Shown here piece by piece: positions 8,949 through 19,940 of a stretch of 64,000 nt of DNA (position 1 is the first letter of the stretch; every line of letters begins with the position of its first letter). The stretch spans positions 49,530 through 113,529 of the forward strand of contig NZ_JAELTU010000002.1 in assembly GCF_016429015.1 (NCBI RefSeq), written 5' to 3'. A model generated the notes under the pieces. The model was not told where the DNA came from. It did no database searches and saw only the letters and a list, made by a program, of their open reading frames with translations. The translations under genes and the position numbers were made by a program. Origin of the DNA: Rhizobium sp. ASV20 (GTDB lineage Bacteria; Pseudomonadota; Alphaproteobacteria; Rhizobiales; Rhizobiaceae).

Positions 8949-10850
8949 TCAAATCTGAGCGGAACGAGCCTTTGAGGTCGCATCGAGCGCCTTCATCGTG
9001 GCGGCGTCGCGATCATAGACGTCGTTGAAATACTGGATGACACCGTCCTTGTTCGGCCAAGCCGTGAAGTAGGCGATATAGATCGGGAACTTCTGCGGCA
9101 CCGACACGCCCTTGTTCTGGCCGGTCGCAATCTGCTTGGCGACGTCGTCGACCGTGGTGTTCAGGACGGCGGCGGCCATCGCGCGCGGATCGGCAAGACG
9201 GACGCAGCCGTGGCTGAGCGCGCGCATGTCCTTCTTGAAGAAGCTCTTGCTCGGCGTGTCATGCATGTAGATCGCGTGCGAATTCGGGAAGAGGATCTTC
9301 AGTTCGCCGAGCGCATTGTCGCTGCTCGGTGGCTGGCGAACCGAAATGCTCTTCGTCGAACCGTACCAGTCGACGCTAGACGATGCGACGGCGCGGCCGC
9401 CGACTTCGACCTGATAGCCCATGCGGTCGAGATAGTTCGGATCGGCGCGCAGCTTCGGGAGCATCTCGTTGATGATGATCGACTGCGGAACGCCCCAATA
9501 CGGATTGAACTCGACGGTCTGCACCTGGTTCTCGAAGAAGAAGGTCTGGTGTTGCTTGCTGCCGACGACGACGCGCATCGACAGCTGTTCCTGGTTGTTG
9601 TTGTAGTAATAGACCATGAAGGCCGGCTGATTGATGAAGACGTAGCGCGGTCCGAGTTCCGGCGGCAGCCAGCGCAGCTGTTCCATCGCGATGACCAGCT
9701 TCTGGATCTTCACATCATTGTTCTCGCCGACCATGGCGCGAACGGAAGACGGGCCGATGACGCCGTCGGCCGTCAAACCCTTCTCCCTCTGGAAGTCTTC
9801 AACCAGTGACACGAGCTCAGGCGTGTAATCCGGCGTGCCGAGATAGGCAGCGAAGAGATCGGCATGCGCCGTCTTCAAAGCCTCGGAACCGCGATTCTGG
9901 ATTGCCTTGACGATATTGGCCAATTCCGGCGAACTACCGCCCGGCTTCAGGGTACCGGTCAGCGAGATCGAAACATGATTACCGTCGGTGCCGGATTCTG
10001 CGCGCAGCTTCGCAAGCTCGGCCTTCAGCAGAGCAAACTGCTGGTTGGAAGGGTTGCGGCTGTTGAGATAGGCGGTGATATCCGGGCTTGCGCGAAGCAC
10101 GTCCAGCATAGCCGTCAGGTTGACGTCCTTGCGCTTGAAATCATGATAGCCGGAGAGCTTGTTCGGGTCGATGCGACCACGGACCGTATCCTGAACGAAC
10201 ATCAGCACCTTGGTGGACAGCGCCAGCTCAAACTGCATGAGAGCGCGATCGCGCAGGGCCGGATCGGCGTCTGCCGCCTCGACACCCGGCTGCGTCACGG
10301 CATAGTCGGCCGGATCGAGGCCCACAGACCCCGCATCGGAAAGAACGGCAATGGCGGCCTTCGCCTTATCGCTGACGGCATGATCGGCGACCCAGAGCAA
10401 CGGCTTTGTCTGATCGGCATAATAGGCTTCGATCGCCTTGGCGACGTCATTGGTCGCCATAACGCGTGCGTTCGCCAGATAACGGCGCTGCAAGGCTTCC
10501 GTATCCACGGCGACGGGGTTCGGCGACGCATCGGCAACCGCGCCGGTCACGACCGGGTCGGCAAAATGCGCCGTCGATACGAGACGCATCGGATCGGCCT
10601 TGTAAGTATAGTATTTGGGCGCGCTGACGGTCGGCAACGGTTGTTTGGCCGGAGCCGGCTGGTTCGGGTTCAGCATCGTCTGCGCCGGGTTTTCCGGAAC
10701 AGGAGCCGAGACCTGCGTGCTCTGCTGACGTCCCTGGCCGCCACGGATAAAATCCATGAGAGTCATTGCGCTTGCGGATGTCGCGCCAATGAAGGAGAGG
10801 CAACAGGAAAGAGTCAGGACGGATGCTGTGGCTTTGGCTGCAAGTTTCAT
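8949..10850 (-). CDS. YcbB-like L,D-transpeptidase with peptidoglycan-binding domain
   Basis: This 633-aa exported enzyme makes 3-3 cross-links, or anchors proteins, in peptidoglycan. The signal peptide ends near 'GATSASA'. A Pro-rich linker and a helical N-terminal region of the YcbB type follow, then a PG_binding_1-like domain ('LVEDFQREKGLTADGVIGP', near residue 350) and the YkuD catalytic domain. The active-site motif is 'SHGCVRLADP' with C549, preceded by 'IYMHDTP'. The long size and domain order match YcbB/LdtD-like enzymes rather than short YkuD proteins. It stands alone and is divergent from fumC across a long spacer. Confidence 0.9.
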   Translation of the reverse strand: MKLAAKATASVLTLSCCLSFIGATSASAMTLMDFIRGGQGRQQSTQVSAPVPENPAQTMLNPNQPAPAKQPLPTVSAPKYYTYKADPMRLVSTAHFADPVVTGAVADASPNPVAVDTEALQRRYLANARVMATNDVAKAIEAYYADQTKPLLWVADHAVSDKAKAAIAVLSDAGSVGLDPADYAVTQPGVEAADADPALRDRALMQFELALSTKVLMFVQDTVRGRIDPNKLSGYHDFKRKDVNLTAMLDVLRASPDITAYLNSRNPSNQQFALLKAELAKLRAESGTDGNHVSISLTGTLKPGGSSPELANIVKAIQNRGSEALKTAHADLFAAYLGTPDYTPELVSLVEDFQREKGLTADGVIGPSSVRAMVGENNDVKIQKLVIAMEQLRWLPPELGPRYVFINQPAFMVYYYNNNQEQLSMRVVVGSKQHQTFFFENQVQTVEFNPYWGVPQSIIINEMLPKLRADPNYLDRMGYQVEVGGRAVASSSVDWYGSTKSISVRQPPSSDNALGELKILFPNSHAIYMHDTPSKSFFKKDMRALSHGCVRLADPRAMAAAVLNTTVDDVAKQIATGQNKGVSVPQKFPIYIAYFTAWPNKDGVIQYFNDVYDRDAATMKALDATSKARSAQI

Positions 10851-11258
10851 TCTCTAATCAGTCCCTGTGTCGTACGGTAACTTCGAGCCAGACGGTGCTG
10901 CTTCAATGCGGTTGCGATGTCGTAAACATCGTATACCCACTACCATGAAAACAGCGAGAGCCCGCCTGCCGTTCAATGCCTCAACTTCACGTTACGAATC
11001 CGAGGCGCTTTCGGCGATTCAATTCACATAAAATTATGAAATTATTGGTTAATCTTTTATTGAAATCTGCGGAAGTTTTCACGAAGGCGAAAATTCGCGT
11101 TCACGAATATATGAGCGGCGTGTCAAAAAGAGCACGCCCCACAAGCCGTGCCGAAAATATGATTATTCCGATCATGTAATTGCGCTTTGGTGTTTTCATG
11201 CTCGCCGTTCGGGCCTATATGGCTGCTATCTATTTCCATAGAAGGCAGGATCAGGAAC
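10851..11258. other. 408-nt divergent spacer between the L,D-transpeptidase gene and fumC
   Basis: It contains an A+T-rich stretch (about 11020-11070) and a CTATAT element at 11215-11220 that could be the fumC -10 box, though no good -35 is seen. A 67-codon frame at 10976-11179 has no ribosome binding site or recognisable sequence, so I do not call it a gene. Confidence 0.5.
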
Positions 11259-12650
11259 ATGACTTCCACCCGCACCGAAACCGATACCTTTGGCCCGATC
11301 GAGGTCGCGAGCGATCGCTACTGGGGCGCGCAGGCGCAACGCTCACTCGGCAACTTCAAGATCGGCTGGGAAAAGCAGCCATTATCGGTCGTCCGCGCCC
11401 TCGGCATCGTCAAGCAGGCTGCCGCCCGGGCCAACATGGAGCTTGGCCAGCTGGATCCGGCGCTCGGCAAGACCATCGTCGCGGCGGCGCAGGAAGTCAT
11501 TGACGGCAAGCTCAACGACCATTTTCCGCTCGTCGTCTGGCAGACTGGCTCGGGCACGCAGTCGAACATGAACGCCAATGAGGTAATCTCGAACCGCGCG
11601 ATCGAAATGCTTGGCGGCGTCATGGGCTCGAAGAAGCCGGTGCATCCGAACGATCACGTCAACATGAGCCAGTCGTCGAACGACACCTATCCGACGGCGA
11701 TGCACATCGCCTGTGCCGAGCAGATCGTCCACCATCTCCTGCCGGCTCTGCGTCACCTGCATGCAGCTCTGGAAAAGAAGGTTGCCGACTTCGCCCACAT
11801 CATCAAGATCGGTCGCACGCATACGCAGGACGCCACCCCGCTGACGCTCGGTCAGGAGTTTTCCGGCTACGCCGCGCAGGTCGCCTCCTCGATCAAGCGC
11901 ATCGAACTGACATTGCCCGGCCTTTGCGAACTTGCCCAGGGCGGCACTGCGGTCGGAACTGGACTGAACGCGCCGATCGGCTTTGCGGAAAAGGTCGCAG
12001 ACGAGATCGCCAAGATCACTGGCCTGCCCTTCGTCACTGCCCCGAACAAGTTCGAAGCTTTGGCTGCGCATGATTCCATGGTCTTCAGCCACGGCGCCAT
12101 CAATGCCGCCGGCGCCGCACTTTTCAAGATCGCCAACGATATCCGCCTGCTCGGCTCCGGGCCGCGCTCCGGCCTCGGCGAGCTGGCCTTGCCGGAAAAC
12201 GAACCTGGTTCCTCGATCATGCCGGGCAAGGTCAACCCAACCCAGTGCGAAGCGCTGACGCAGGTCTGCATCCAGGTCTTCGGCAACAATGCCGCGCTCA
12301 CCTTTGCCGGCAGCCAGGGCCATTTCGAACTCAACGTCTACAACCCGATGATGGCCTATAATTTCCTCCAGTCGGCGCAACTGCTCGGCGATGCCGCAAT
12401 CTCCTTCACCGACCACTGCGTCGTCGGCATCGAGGCGCGCGAAGACAACATCAAGGCCGGCCTCGAGCGTTCGCTGATGCTGGTGACGGCACTGGCACCG
12501 AAGATCGGCTACGACAATGCCGCCAAGATCGCCAAGACGGCTCACAAGAATGGCACGACGCTGAAAGAAGAAGCGCTGGCGAGCGGACTGGTAACTTCGG
12601 AAGAATACGATGCCATCGTTCGCCCGGAAGCGATGATCGGCCCGAAGTAA
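11259..12650 (+). CDS. fumC: Class II fumarate hydratase
   Basis: The 463-aa iron-independent fumarase interconverts fumarate and malate in the TCA cycle. The superfamily signature '[15 protein letters not shown]' and the '[14 protein letters not shown]' and '[14 protein letters not shown]' motifs are visible. The frame is open 24 codons upstream, but the ATG at 11259, preceded by AGGCAGGATCAGGAAC, gives the family N terminus '[16 protein letters not shown]'. A second, unrelated fumarase gene (fumA) lies 528 nt downstream. Confidence 0.97.
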   Translation: MTSTRTETDTFGPIEVASDRYWGAQAQRSLGNFKIGWEKQPLSVVRALGIVKQAAARANMELGQLDPALGKTIVAAAQEVIDGKLNDHFPLVVWQTGSGTQSNMNANEVISNRAIEMLGGVMGSKKPVHPNDHVNMSQSSNDTYPTAMHIACAEQIVHHLLPALRHLHAALEKKVADFAHIIKIGRTHTQDATPLTLGQEFSGYAAQVASSIKRIELTLPGLCELAQGGTAVGTGLNAPIGFAEKVADEIAKITGLPFVTAPNKFEALAAHDSMVFSHGAINAAGAALFKIANDIRLLGSGPRSGLGELALPENEPGSSIMPGKVNPTQCEALTQVCIQVFGNNAALTFAGSQGHFELNVYNPMMAYNFLQSAQLLGDAAISFTDHCVVGIEAREDNIKAGLERSLMLVTALAPKIGYDNAAKIAKTAHKNGTTLKEEALASGLVTSEEYDAIVRPEAMIGPK

Positions 12651-12663
12651 GATCGGAAATCGT

Positions 12664-12702
12664 GAGCAGGCATGCACGATGAGCTCGGCATGCCTGCTCT
12701 TT
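12664..12702 (+). terminator. fumC terminator
   Basis: A perfect 12-bp stem GAGCAGGCATGC/GCATGCCTGCTC with a 12-nt loop, followed by TTTCT, begins 14 nt after the fumC stop. Confidence 0.8.
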
Positions 12703-12707
12703 CTATT

Positions 12708-12941
12708 CTAATGGAGGTCCACCAACGGCACATCTTTCGGCGGCGTCGTGGCTCTTCTTTGTTCCGGGATCGTATCGACAGCAGTCAAAACGGTGGCGGG
12801 GTCTATCCTCGCCAGGATCTCCTTGTGAAAGGCATCCTTCAGATAACCACCCTGTATGAGGCCGAATAGGCCAGCTCCCGCCAGAAGTGCGACCACCACG
12901 ACCGGTGGAATATGATGGTGGTGATTGTGGGAGATATCCAT
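12708..12941 (-). CDS. Small His-rich single-pass membrane protein
   Basis: The 77-aa product begins 'MDISHNHHHHIPP', with five histidines in its first ten residues. A hydrophobic segment ('VVVVALLAGAGLFGLIQGGY') follows, then a charged tail of about 45 residues. The ATG at 12941 is preferred over a GTG six codons upstream because GGA lies 8 nt before it. I do not recognise the family. The His cluster next to a membrane helix could bind a metal, but nothing else in the window supports that. It lies between fumC and fumA on the opposite strand. Confidence 0.55.
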   Translation of the reverse strand: MDISHNHHHHIPPVVVVALLAGAGLFGLIQGGYLKDAFHKEILARIDPATVLTAVDTIPEQRRATTPPKDVPLVDLH

Positions 12942-13178
12942 GATCGTTGTTCCGTGCACCGCGGCCTAGGCGCCCTCGCCCTGCCCCGCTTGCCTGATAT
13001 GTGCCCCTTGTCGATCGTCCTTTAAAGCCGGCGATTTCGATACCGATTGTCTATGCGGCGTTGACGATAGATCTATTGAAATCTCCTGGCGCTTTGCAGC
13101 CGATTGCTTTTGCCGCAAGCCGGATTTAGACCGTCTCCAAACATTTTCCTCCGCCATCCGGCTTGAAAGGTTTCCCAA

Positions 13179-14786
<1,608 letters not shown>

Positions 14787-14814
14787 AGACTAGGCGCATC
14801 TATATGCTTCTTCC

Positions 14815-14841
14815 GAAGAGGGCGCCAATTGCGCCCTCTTC
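14815..14841 (+). terminator. fumA terminator hairpin
   Basis: A perfect 11-bp stem GAAGAGGGCGC/GCGCCCTCTTC with a CAATT loop lies 29 nt after the fumA stop. The tail is A/T-rich (TATAAAATC) but is not a pure T-run. Confidence 0.7.
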
Positions 14842-14985
14842 TATAAAATCAGTTTAAATTCTAGTTATTTTTGAATAAAACTGTAGTGAGAGGGGATTTT
14901 TCATAACCATCTCCTTAATATTTTTTCAAAGAATCTCTGCATAAGTAAAAATGGGAATTAACCAATACATGTACGGAGCTCACCG

Positions 14986-16053
14986 ATGAGTACGGCGATT
15001 GCGCCCAAGGCGCAAATTCCCGACGTGGCAGGGCAGATTACCTACGCCATGCGATCCATGGGGGTCGCACCGATTCCGCGGAATTATGAACTTTTCTACG
15101 AAGCCTATATTGGCTCCAATCCCGCTTTGACCCGCGAGCTGGCTGCCCTCGGCAGTAGTGCCACGCAGGAAGAACTGGACGATATCGGAGCAAAGTATTT
15201 TCCACGCCATGCAGGTCGTGTTTTCGATGACGCCCACGCCCGTCTGACAGTCGAATTGGACGCCGTCCTGCGAGCGCTGAAACAGGAACAATCGACGCTC
15301 GACAGCTACAACAGGCTTCTCGGCGAAACCTGCGAGCGCATCAGCTCCCGAAACCACAACAGCGCCGACTTGCTGCGCGGCGCGATCGATATGCTGACTG
15401 CTGCGACCGGCGATACGATGGCTCACGGTGAAAAGACTGTCGAGAACGTCGTCCAACGCAGTCAGGAGATGGACCAGGTCCGCAAAGAGCTGGACGAATA
15501 CAAGCGCATCGCCAATACCGACGCGCTGACCCGTCTCTCCAATCGCCGCGCCTTCGAAGATCGCCTGATCGCCATCTTTGACAACCAGTTGACCCGCCCC
15601 ACGACGGCGCTCGTCCTGGCCGATATCGATCACTTCAAACGGATCAACGACACCTATGGTCATCCGGTCGGCGACAAGATCCTGGCGACAGTCGCCTCGA
15701 TCATCCGCGCCAATGTCCGGCGCGAAGTCTTCGTATCCCGTGTCGGCGGCGAAGAGTTCGCACTGATCATGGATGGTGTCACCATCGATGAAGTCGTAGC
15801 GGCTTGTGAACGCATTCGCCGCACGCTGGAAACGACACCCTTCAAGAACTCGCGGACGAAGATCGATTACGGCACGATCACGCTGTCGCTCGGCATCTGC
15901 ATGGCTTCGGAAGCCACCGATTCCGGTGAGCTCTACAACAAGGCGGACCTTGCGCTTTATTGCGCCAAGAACGCCGGCCGCAACTGCTGCAACGTCTATC
16001 GGGACGGCATGCAGAAGGACTTCACCAAAAGTTGGCTCATTTACAAGAACTAA
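14986..16053 (+). CDS. Diguanylate cyclase (GGDEF domain)
   Basis: The 355-aa soluble protein should make cyclic di-GMP from GTP. The C-terminal GGDEF domain begins near 'ANTDALTRLSNRRAF', and the active motif GGEEF is at residues 254-258. The usual inhibitory I-site RxxD would fall at 245-248 but reads R-R-E-V, so product inhibition at that site is probably lost. The N-terminal 170 residues are helical, with no membrane segment or recognisable sensor domain; the last part looks like coiled coil ('SQEMDQVRKELDEYKRIA'). No EAL domain is present. The gene is single and ends at a terminator. Confidence 0.92.
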   Translation: MSTAIAPKAQIPDVAGQITYAMRSMGVAPIPRNYELFYEAYIGSNPALTRELAALGSSATQEELDDIGAKYFPRHAGRVFDDAHARLTVELDAVLRALKQEQSTLDSYNRLLGETCERISSRNHNSADLLRGAIDMLTAATGDTMAHGEKTVENVVQRSQEMDQVRKELDEYKRIANTDALTRLSNRRAFEDRLIAIFDNQLTRPTTALVLADIDHFKRINDTYGHPVGDKILATVASIIRANVRREVFVSRVGGEEFALIMDGVTIDEVVAACERIRRTLETTPFKNSRTKIDYGTITLSLGICMASEATDSGELYNKADLALYCAKNAGRNCCNVYRDGMQKDFTKSWLIYKN

Positions 16054-16067
16054 AAGTGAAGCCAACC

Positions 16068-16106
16068 AACCGCCGGAGCAGCTTTCCCAGGCTGCCCGGC
16101 GGTTTT
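16068..16106. terminator. Terminator between the cyclase gene and the PPOX gene
   Basis: A long stem AACCGCCGG/CCGGCGGTT encloses a second pairing, GCAGC/GCTGC, and ends in TTTTG. It lies between two convergent genes. Confidence 0.75.
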
Positions 16107-16108
16107 GC

Positions 16109-16717
16109 TTACCAGAGCGTCTTGACCGCGCGCGCCGGCCACTCCCGGTCATAGGTCTCCTGATCGAAATCGCCCTTCGCCGCCTTGAGCATCATGCCGG
16201 GGCTGGGCAGGCTCGCAGGATCGGCAAAGCGCTCCGCATTCCAGAGTTCCGCCCGCATCACCGCACGGGCACACTGGAAATAGACCTCCTCGATCGTAAC
16301 GACGACCACGCAGCGCGGATGCTTGCCATCCATCTCGAAACTCTCAAGCAGGCTCGGCTCGATCGAGACGACCGCTCGGCCGTTCAGCCGCATCGTCGTG
16401 GTCGACCCCGGGATCAGAAACATCATCGCCACCCGCGGATCGCGCACGATGTTTTCGAGGGAATCGACGCGGTTGTTGCCGCGCCAGTCCGGAAGATGCA
16501 GCATCCGCTCATCCGCGACGCGGACAACGCCGCCAAGGTCACCGCGCGGTGAACAATCGAGCCCCTCGGGACCAACCGTTGCCAGCGCCATGAAGGGCGA
16601 AACCTCGATCATCCGTCGGTAGAGCGGCGTCAACACCTGCGTCACCTTGGTGATCGACGCTTCGCCAACGACGCCATAAAGCGCTCTCAATTCCTCGACC
16701 GATGTGACGATACTCAT
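16109..16717 (-). CDS. PPOX-type FMN-dependent flavoprotein
   Basis: The product of about 202 aa is a pyridoxamine 5'-phosphate oxidase-like split-barrel protein, close to the MSMEG_1061-type flavoprotein family. Signs are 'MALATVGPEGLDCSPRGD', 'LPDWRGNNRVDSLENI' and 'VAMMFLIPGSTTTMRLNGRA'. Such proteins bind FMN or F420 and reduce small molecules, but the substrate is unknown. I chose the ATG at 16717, with GGGGC just upstream; an in-frame ATG at 16729 is also possible. It follows the divergent hydrolase/MarR pair on the same strand as the hydrolase, with a 62-nt gap, and may be cotranscribed with it. Confidence 0.82.
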   Translation of the reverse strand: MSIVTSVEELRALYGVVGEASITKVTQVLTPLYRRMIEVSPFMALATVGPEGLDCSPRGDLGGVVRVADERMLHLPDWRGNNRVDSLENIVRDPRVAMMFLIPGSTTTMRLNGRAVVSIEPSLLESFEMDGKHPRCVVVVTIEEVYFQCARAVMRAELWNAERFADPASLPSPGMMLKAAKGDFDQETYDREWPARAVKTLW

Positions 16718-16779
16718 GCTGCCCCGCATTCTCTTCAGTGACGATCCGCCCGCAAAAGTCCGGCGCAGCGTATGTCCCG

Positions 16780-17745
16780 CTACAAGCAGCGCCGAACCGG
16801 AGTTCGGTAGAACGATAGCACCGTCCCATCTCCATTCTCGAGCGCTTTCTCAACTTTCACAGGCTCGGAGAGAAAGGCGTCTATCGCCTCGAATACCGGA
16901 GCGGCGCTGACAATGCGCCGATGTCCGAAGCCATTCGCCCAGAACAAGCGAACGTGTTCTCCCTGCGCGGCGTAGACACGGGCGTGCCTGGCGCTCACTT
17001 CCTTGTCGTCCTCTGCGTGAACAACCAGAACGGGGCGCGCTGGATCGAGCACGCCGCGCGGTTCGTCATAGGCGGTCAACACCTTCCCGGTGATCCGCCC
17101 GACTTCGGCTTCCAACGCCTCCTGCTCCTGTGGGCGGAGACCCATGAAACGGCCAAACTCCTTGAACAGCCAGCCCATGCCGCTCGGTGCACCGATGAGG
17201 ACCAGCTTCTTGGTCTCAATCGGATCGATGCCGGGCAGGAAGCCCGCCGAGGCAAGAGCGAGGCAGGCGCCGCCGAAGGAGTGCCCGATTGCGGCATCCA
17301 GCGCACCGAAGCGCGCGGTCGCAGCTGATATGGCCGATATGGCGAGCCGCACATTGAGAGAGCGCCCGGCCGAGCGACCATGCCCCGGAAGATCGAGCGA
17401 AATCACCTCCGCCCCCGTGTTTGCCAGGAACGTGGTCAGCTCCGACATATATTCGCTGCTGGAACCCCAACCATGCACGACGAGATAACGCTTGCGGGGC
17501 CCCTTGGCGCCACCGTTGAAGCGATAGGCCATTGCGCGGCCGCCGGGAAATGGCAGCATGAATTGCTCGGCCGTAAGAAGGCGTTGCCGGCCCTCCATAT
17601 GGGCGACTTTGGCCTTGGAGCCGCGCGGACGGCGCGGAGGCGTCAGGCAAAAGAGACGGAAAGCAGCCTTGCCGGCAAGCTGCGGAGACAACCTTCCAAG
17701 GCCGGACAGACCCGACCGGGTGACCTTGAGCGCAAAGGATGGCAT
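16780..17745 (-). CDS. Alpha/beta hydrolase
   Basis: The 321-aa protein has the alpha/beta-hydrolase fold. The oxyanion loop is 'VVHGWGSSSEYM', the nucleophile elbow 'AIGHSFGGACLALA', the acid 'VVHAEDDKEVS' and the histidine 'NGFGHRRIV', so a complete Ser-Asp-His triad is present. There is no signal peptide and the substrate is unknown. The frame is open 44 codons upstream, but that stretch would run through the MarR operators. The ATG at 17745 ('MPSFALKVTRSG') is the better start. Its divergent MarR neighbour and shared operators suggest repression relieved by a small ligand, perhaps an ester or lipid. Confidence 0.85.
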   Translation of the reverse strand: MPSFALKVTRSGLSGLGRLSPQLAGKAAFRLFCLTPPRRPRGSKAKVAHMEGRQRLLTAEQFMLPFPGGRAMAYRFNGGAKGPRKRYLVVHGWGSSSEYMSELTTFLANTGAEVISLDLPGHGRSAGRSLNVRLAISAISAATARFGALDAAIGHSFGGACLALASAGFLPGIDPIETKKLVLIGAPSGMGWLFKEFGRFMGLRPQEQEALEAEVGRITGKVLTAYDEPRGVLDPARPVLVVHAEDDKEVSARHARVYAAQGEHVRLFWANGFGHRRIVSAAPVFEAIDAFLSEPVKVEKALENGDGTVLSFYRTPVRRCL

Positions 17746-17761
17746 AGTGGGAATCCAATAA

Positions 17762-17799
17762 TGTTCAACTATGAACAATAAAGTACAACGATGAACAAA
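17762..17799. promoter_or_regulatory. Tandem MarR operator candidates
   Basis: A 17-nt element occurs twice, 20 bp apart: GTTCAACTATGAACAAT at 17763-17779 and GTACAACGATGAACAAA at 17783-17799. The first contains the perfect inverted repeat TGTTCA-N4-TGAACA (17762-17777). The second overlaps the marR start codon. This placement fits autorepression and control of the divergent hydrolase gene. Confidence 0.6.
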
Positions 17800-18276
17800 A
17801 ATCAATCCCTTCCGTGGGACCATCCGCGTTTTCGAAGCTGGATCGCCGTGGCACGTGCCTGCCAGCTCATGCAGCAATCCCTAGCGCGGGAACTGGCATA
17901 TCTCGACATCAAGCCGCCGCACCTCGACATTCTGGTCAACCTGTTCCGCTTCGAGGGCATCTCGCAGCAAGAGCTCGCCCGCAAGCTGCTGGTCGGCCGA
18001 TCCAACATGAGCATGTTGCTGCCGCAAATGGAAAAGCGCGGGCTGATCGAACGCCGAGGAGACAAGCAGGACAAGCGCGTCCTGCGGCTCTATCTGACTG
18101 AGTCGGGCCAGCGCCTCACAAAAGAAGCCATGACCATCCAAACCGCCCTCATCGACCGGATGATGTCCGACGCCCCCATCGAAGAATGCGAGCTCATGAC
18201 CGCGCATATGGAACGGGTCATCACCCTACTGCTGCGGGACGAACGCGAGCCTGCGGAGGCGCTTGGCGATCACTAA
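17791..18276 (+). CDS. MarR-family transcriptional regulator
   Basis: The 161-aa protein has a MarR winged helix: 'FEGISQQELARKLLVGRSNMSMLLPQMEKRGLIERR' is split across the recognition region, and 'GDKQDKRVLRLYLTESG' forms the wing. It probably acts as a dimeric repressor on the two repeats at 17762-17799, one of which covers its own start codon. Its 3' end overlaps the convergent ltrA gene by 4 nt. The inducer is unknown. Confidence 0.9.
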   Translation: MNKNQSLPWDHPRFRSWIAVARACQLMQQSLARELAYLDIKPPHLDILVNLFRFEGISQQELARKLLVGRSNMSMLLPQMEKRGLIERRGDKQDKRVLRLYLTESGQRLTKEAMTIQTALIDRMMSDAPIEECELMTAHMERVITLLLRDEREPAEALGDH

Positions 18277-19469
18277 TCGCTGGTTGAACGCGCCGAAGGC
18301 ACGACACGCGTCAGCGAGGCAAATTCCCATATCGCCACGACAACAAGCACCGCCGTGGCGAGGATGCCGAGCTGATAGACCACGACGATCGGCAAGGTGA
18401 ACAAGAGCAGCGCCAGCCCGGCGAGCCCCACCATATGCGACAATGGCGGCCGGCCTGTCGTCACCCCCTTGAACCACAGATTGCCAAGCAGGAAGACTGC
18501 CGGACCGCCGAGAACGGCAGCTGCAGCATGCATGTCGGCGGCGTCATGGGGGTGCGCGAACAGGAATTCATCGCCGACGACACTCAGGATGATGCCGGCG
18601 AGAATCGGGATATGCGCATAGGTAAAGGCCTGCCGCGCCATGCCGCCGGGCACCTCGTCATGCTCGATACGATGAGCCGCGCGTTCGTGGCCGAACTGAA
18701 AATAGATCCACCAGAGCGCGACCGTGCCGACGAACGCGGTAATGAACACGGCAATGATCAAGGGCGTGACCGGCTGTTCGGCAAAGGTTTTGCCGGCCTG
18801 CAAGACCGCCTCGCCGAGACAGATGATGATGAAGAGTGCACAACGTTCGGCAAGATGTGCGCCCGAGACATCCCAGTCAGCCGTCGTCGACTTGCCGAGG
18901 CCCGGCACGCGAAAGCCGAGTGCAGGAGCCGAATATTCGATGAGAAGAGCGATAAGCCAGAATATGATCCGCGTCTCCCCTTCCATCAGTGCGCCCGAGA
19001 TCCAGAAGACGCCGGACAGCACCAGCCAGCTGGTGATGCGCAGGAAATTGCGGTGGTTGGACCGGCTGGCGTTCTTCAGCGCGTAAACCGTGAACAGCGA
19101 GCGCCCCACCTGCATGAACACATAGGCACCGGCGAAATAGATTGCCTTCTCGCCGAAAGCTTCAGGTATCGAGGCGGAAAGGATAAGACCCGCAAACATC
19201 AGCGCAAACAGCATGATGCGCACCGGCATGCGATCCGGGTCGAGCCAGTTCGTCACCCATGCGGTGAAGACCCAGACCCACCATACCGCAAAGATCAGCA
19301 TGATGGCTTCCAGGCCGCCCAACAGCGTGAAATGCTCGGCTAGGGTATGGGCAAGCTGCGAGATCGAATAAACGAATACGAGATCGAAAAACAGCTCGAC
19401 GAAAGAAACCTTGCTCTCGTTCTTGCTGCCCTTGGTGCGAAGCCAGCCTTCCCTACCCTCGAGGACCAT
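18273..19469 (-). CDS. ltrA: Low temperature requirement protein A (LtrA) family membrane protein
   Basis: The 398-aa polytopic membrane protein belongs to the LtrA family, named for a Listeria gene needed at low temperature; its biochemical role is not established. The N-terminal signature 'VSFVELFFDLVFVYSISQLAHTL' is characteristic, as are 'DWDVSGAHLAERCALFIIICLGEAVL' (two parts) and about ten hydrophobic segments. The start ATG at 19469 gives a hydrophilic lead of about 20 residues. It converges on marR with a 4-nt overlap, so no separate terminator exists between them. Confidence 0.88.
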   Translation of the reverse strand: MVLEGREGWLRTKGSKNESKVSFVELFFDLVFVYSISQLAHTLAEHFTLLGGLEAIMLIFAVWWVWVFTAWVTNWLDPDRMPVRIMLFALMFAGLILSASIPEAFGEKAIYFAGAYVFMQVGRSLFTVYALKNASRSNHRNFLRITSWLVLSGVFWISGALMEGETRIIFWLIALLIEYSAPALGFRVPGLGKSTTADWDVSGAHLAERCALFIIICLGEAVLQAGKTFAEQPVTPLIIAVFITAFVGTVALWWIYFQFGHERAAHRIEHDEVPGGMARQAFTYAHIPILAGIILSVVGDEFLFAHPHDAADMHAAAAVLGGPAVFLLGNLWFKGVTTGRPPLSHMVGLAGLALLLFTLPIVVVYQLGILATAVLVVVAIWEFASLTRVVPSARSTSD

Positions 19470-19502
19470 CCCACGCCCCTTCCTAAGTCGTTGAAGCCAA
19501 TA

Positions 19503-19877
19503 CTAATGCGACCTCACGGCCGGATCTCGGCTGAGGCCCTTTTCCTTCAATTCCGCTTCGTAGACAGCAAAAAGCTCCTGCCCCTTTTCGCCAAGCTCGC
19601 GCAGATAGATCCACGTGAAAATGCCGCTGTCGTGCATATCGTCGAAACCGATGCGGACGGCGTAATTACCGGTCGGCGTCATGGACATGATGCCGACATT
19701 GCGCTTGCCCGGCACCGTGACCTTCTGCCCGGGGCCATGTCCTTGAACCTCGGCCGAAGGCGACAGGACGCGCAGCATCTCCGCGGGCAAATCGAAACTC
19801 GCACCGTCGTCAAATCCCACCACGAGGTGACGGCGGTCCTTCGATACTCGCAATTCGGTCGGCCAGACGTCGCTCAT
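19503..19877 (-). CDS. DUF971 protein (gamma-butyrobetaine hydroxylase-like N-terminal domain)
   Basis: The 124-aa protein matches the DUF971 fold by 'WPTELRVSKDRRHLVVGFDDG', 'LPAEMLRVLSPSAEVQGHG' and 'NYAVRIGFDDMHDSGIFTW' (the last in the segment that carries His in many members). Stand-alone DUF971 proteins are often linked to iron-sulfur metabolism by genomic context. Here the gene is divergent from moaA, which encodes an iron-sulfur enzyme. That link is contextual only. Confidence 0.85.
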   Translation of the reverse strand: MSDVWPTELRVSKDRRHLVVGFDDGASFDLPAEMLRVLSPSAEVQGHGPGQKVTVPGKRNVGIMSMTPTGNYAVRIGFDDMHDSGIFTWIYLRELGEKGQELFAVYEAELKEKGLSRDPAVRSH

Positions 19878-19940
19878 CGGTCATTCCACGCGTTTCATTC
19901 GATATTTCGAGAATTATGCCGCCCTTCGCTCACACGCAAG

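Noticed and set aside
10976..11179. 67-codon + strand frame in the long spacer before fumC
   Set aside because: No ribosome binding site, A+T-rich composition unlike neighbouring genes, and no recognisable sequence.
11382..12677. 431-codon minus-strand open frame
   Set aside because: Antisense to fumC; no ribosome binding site and no recognisable domain.
14980..16152. 390-codon minus-strand open frame
   Set aside because: Antisense to the GGDEF gene and runs across its terminator.
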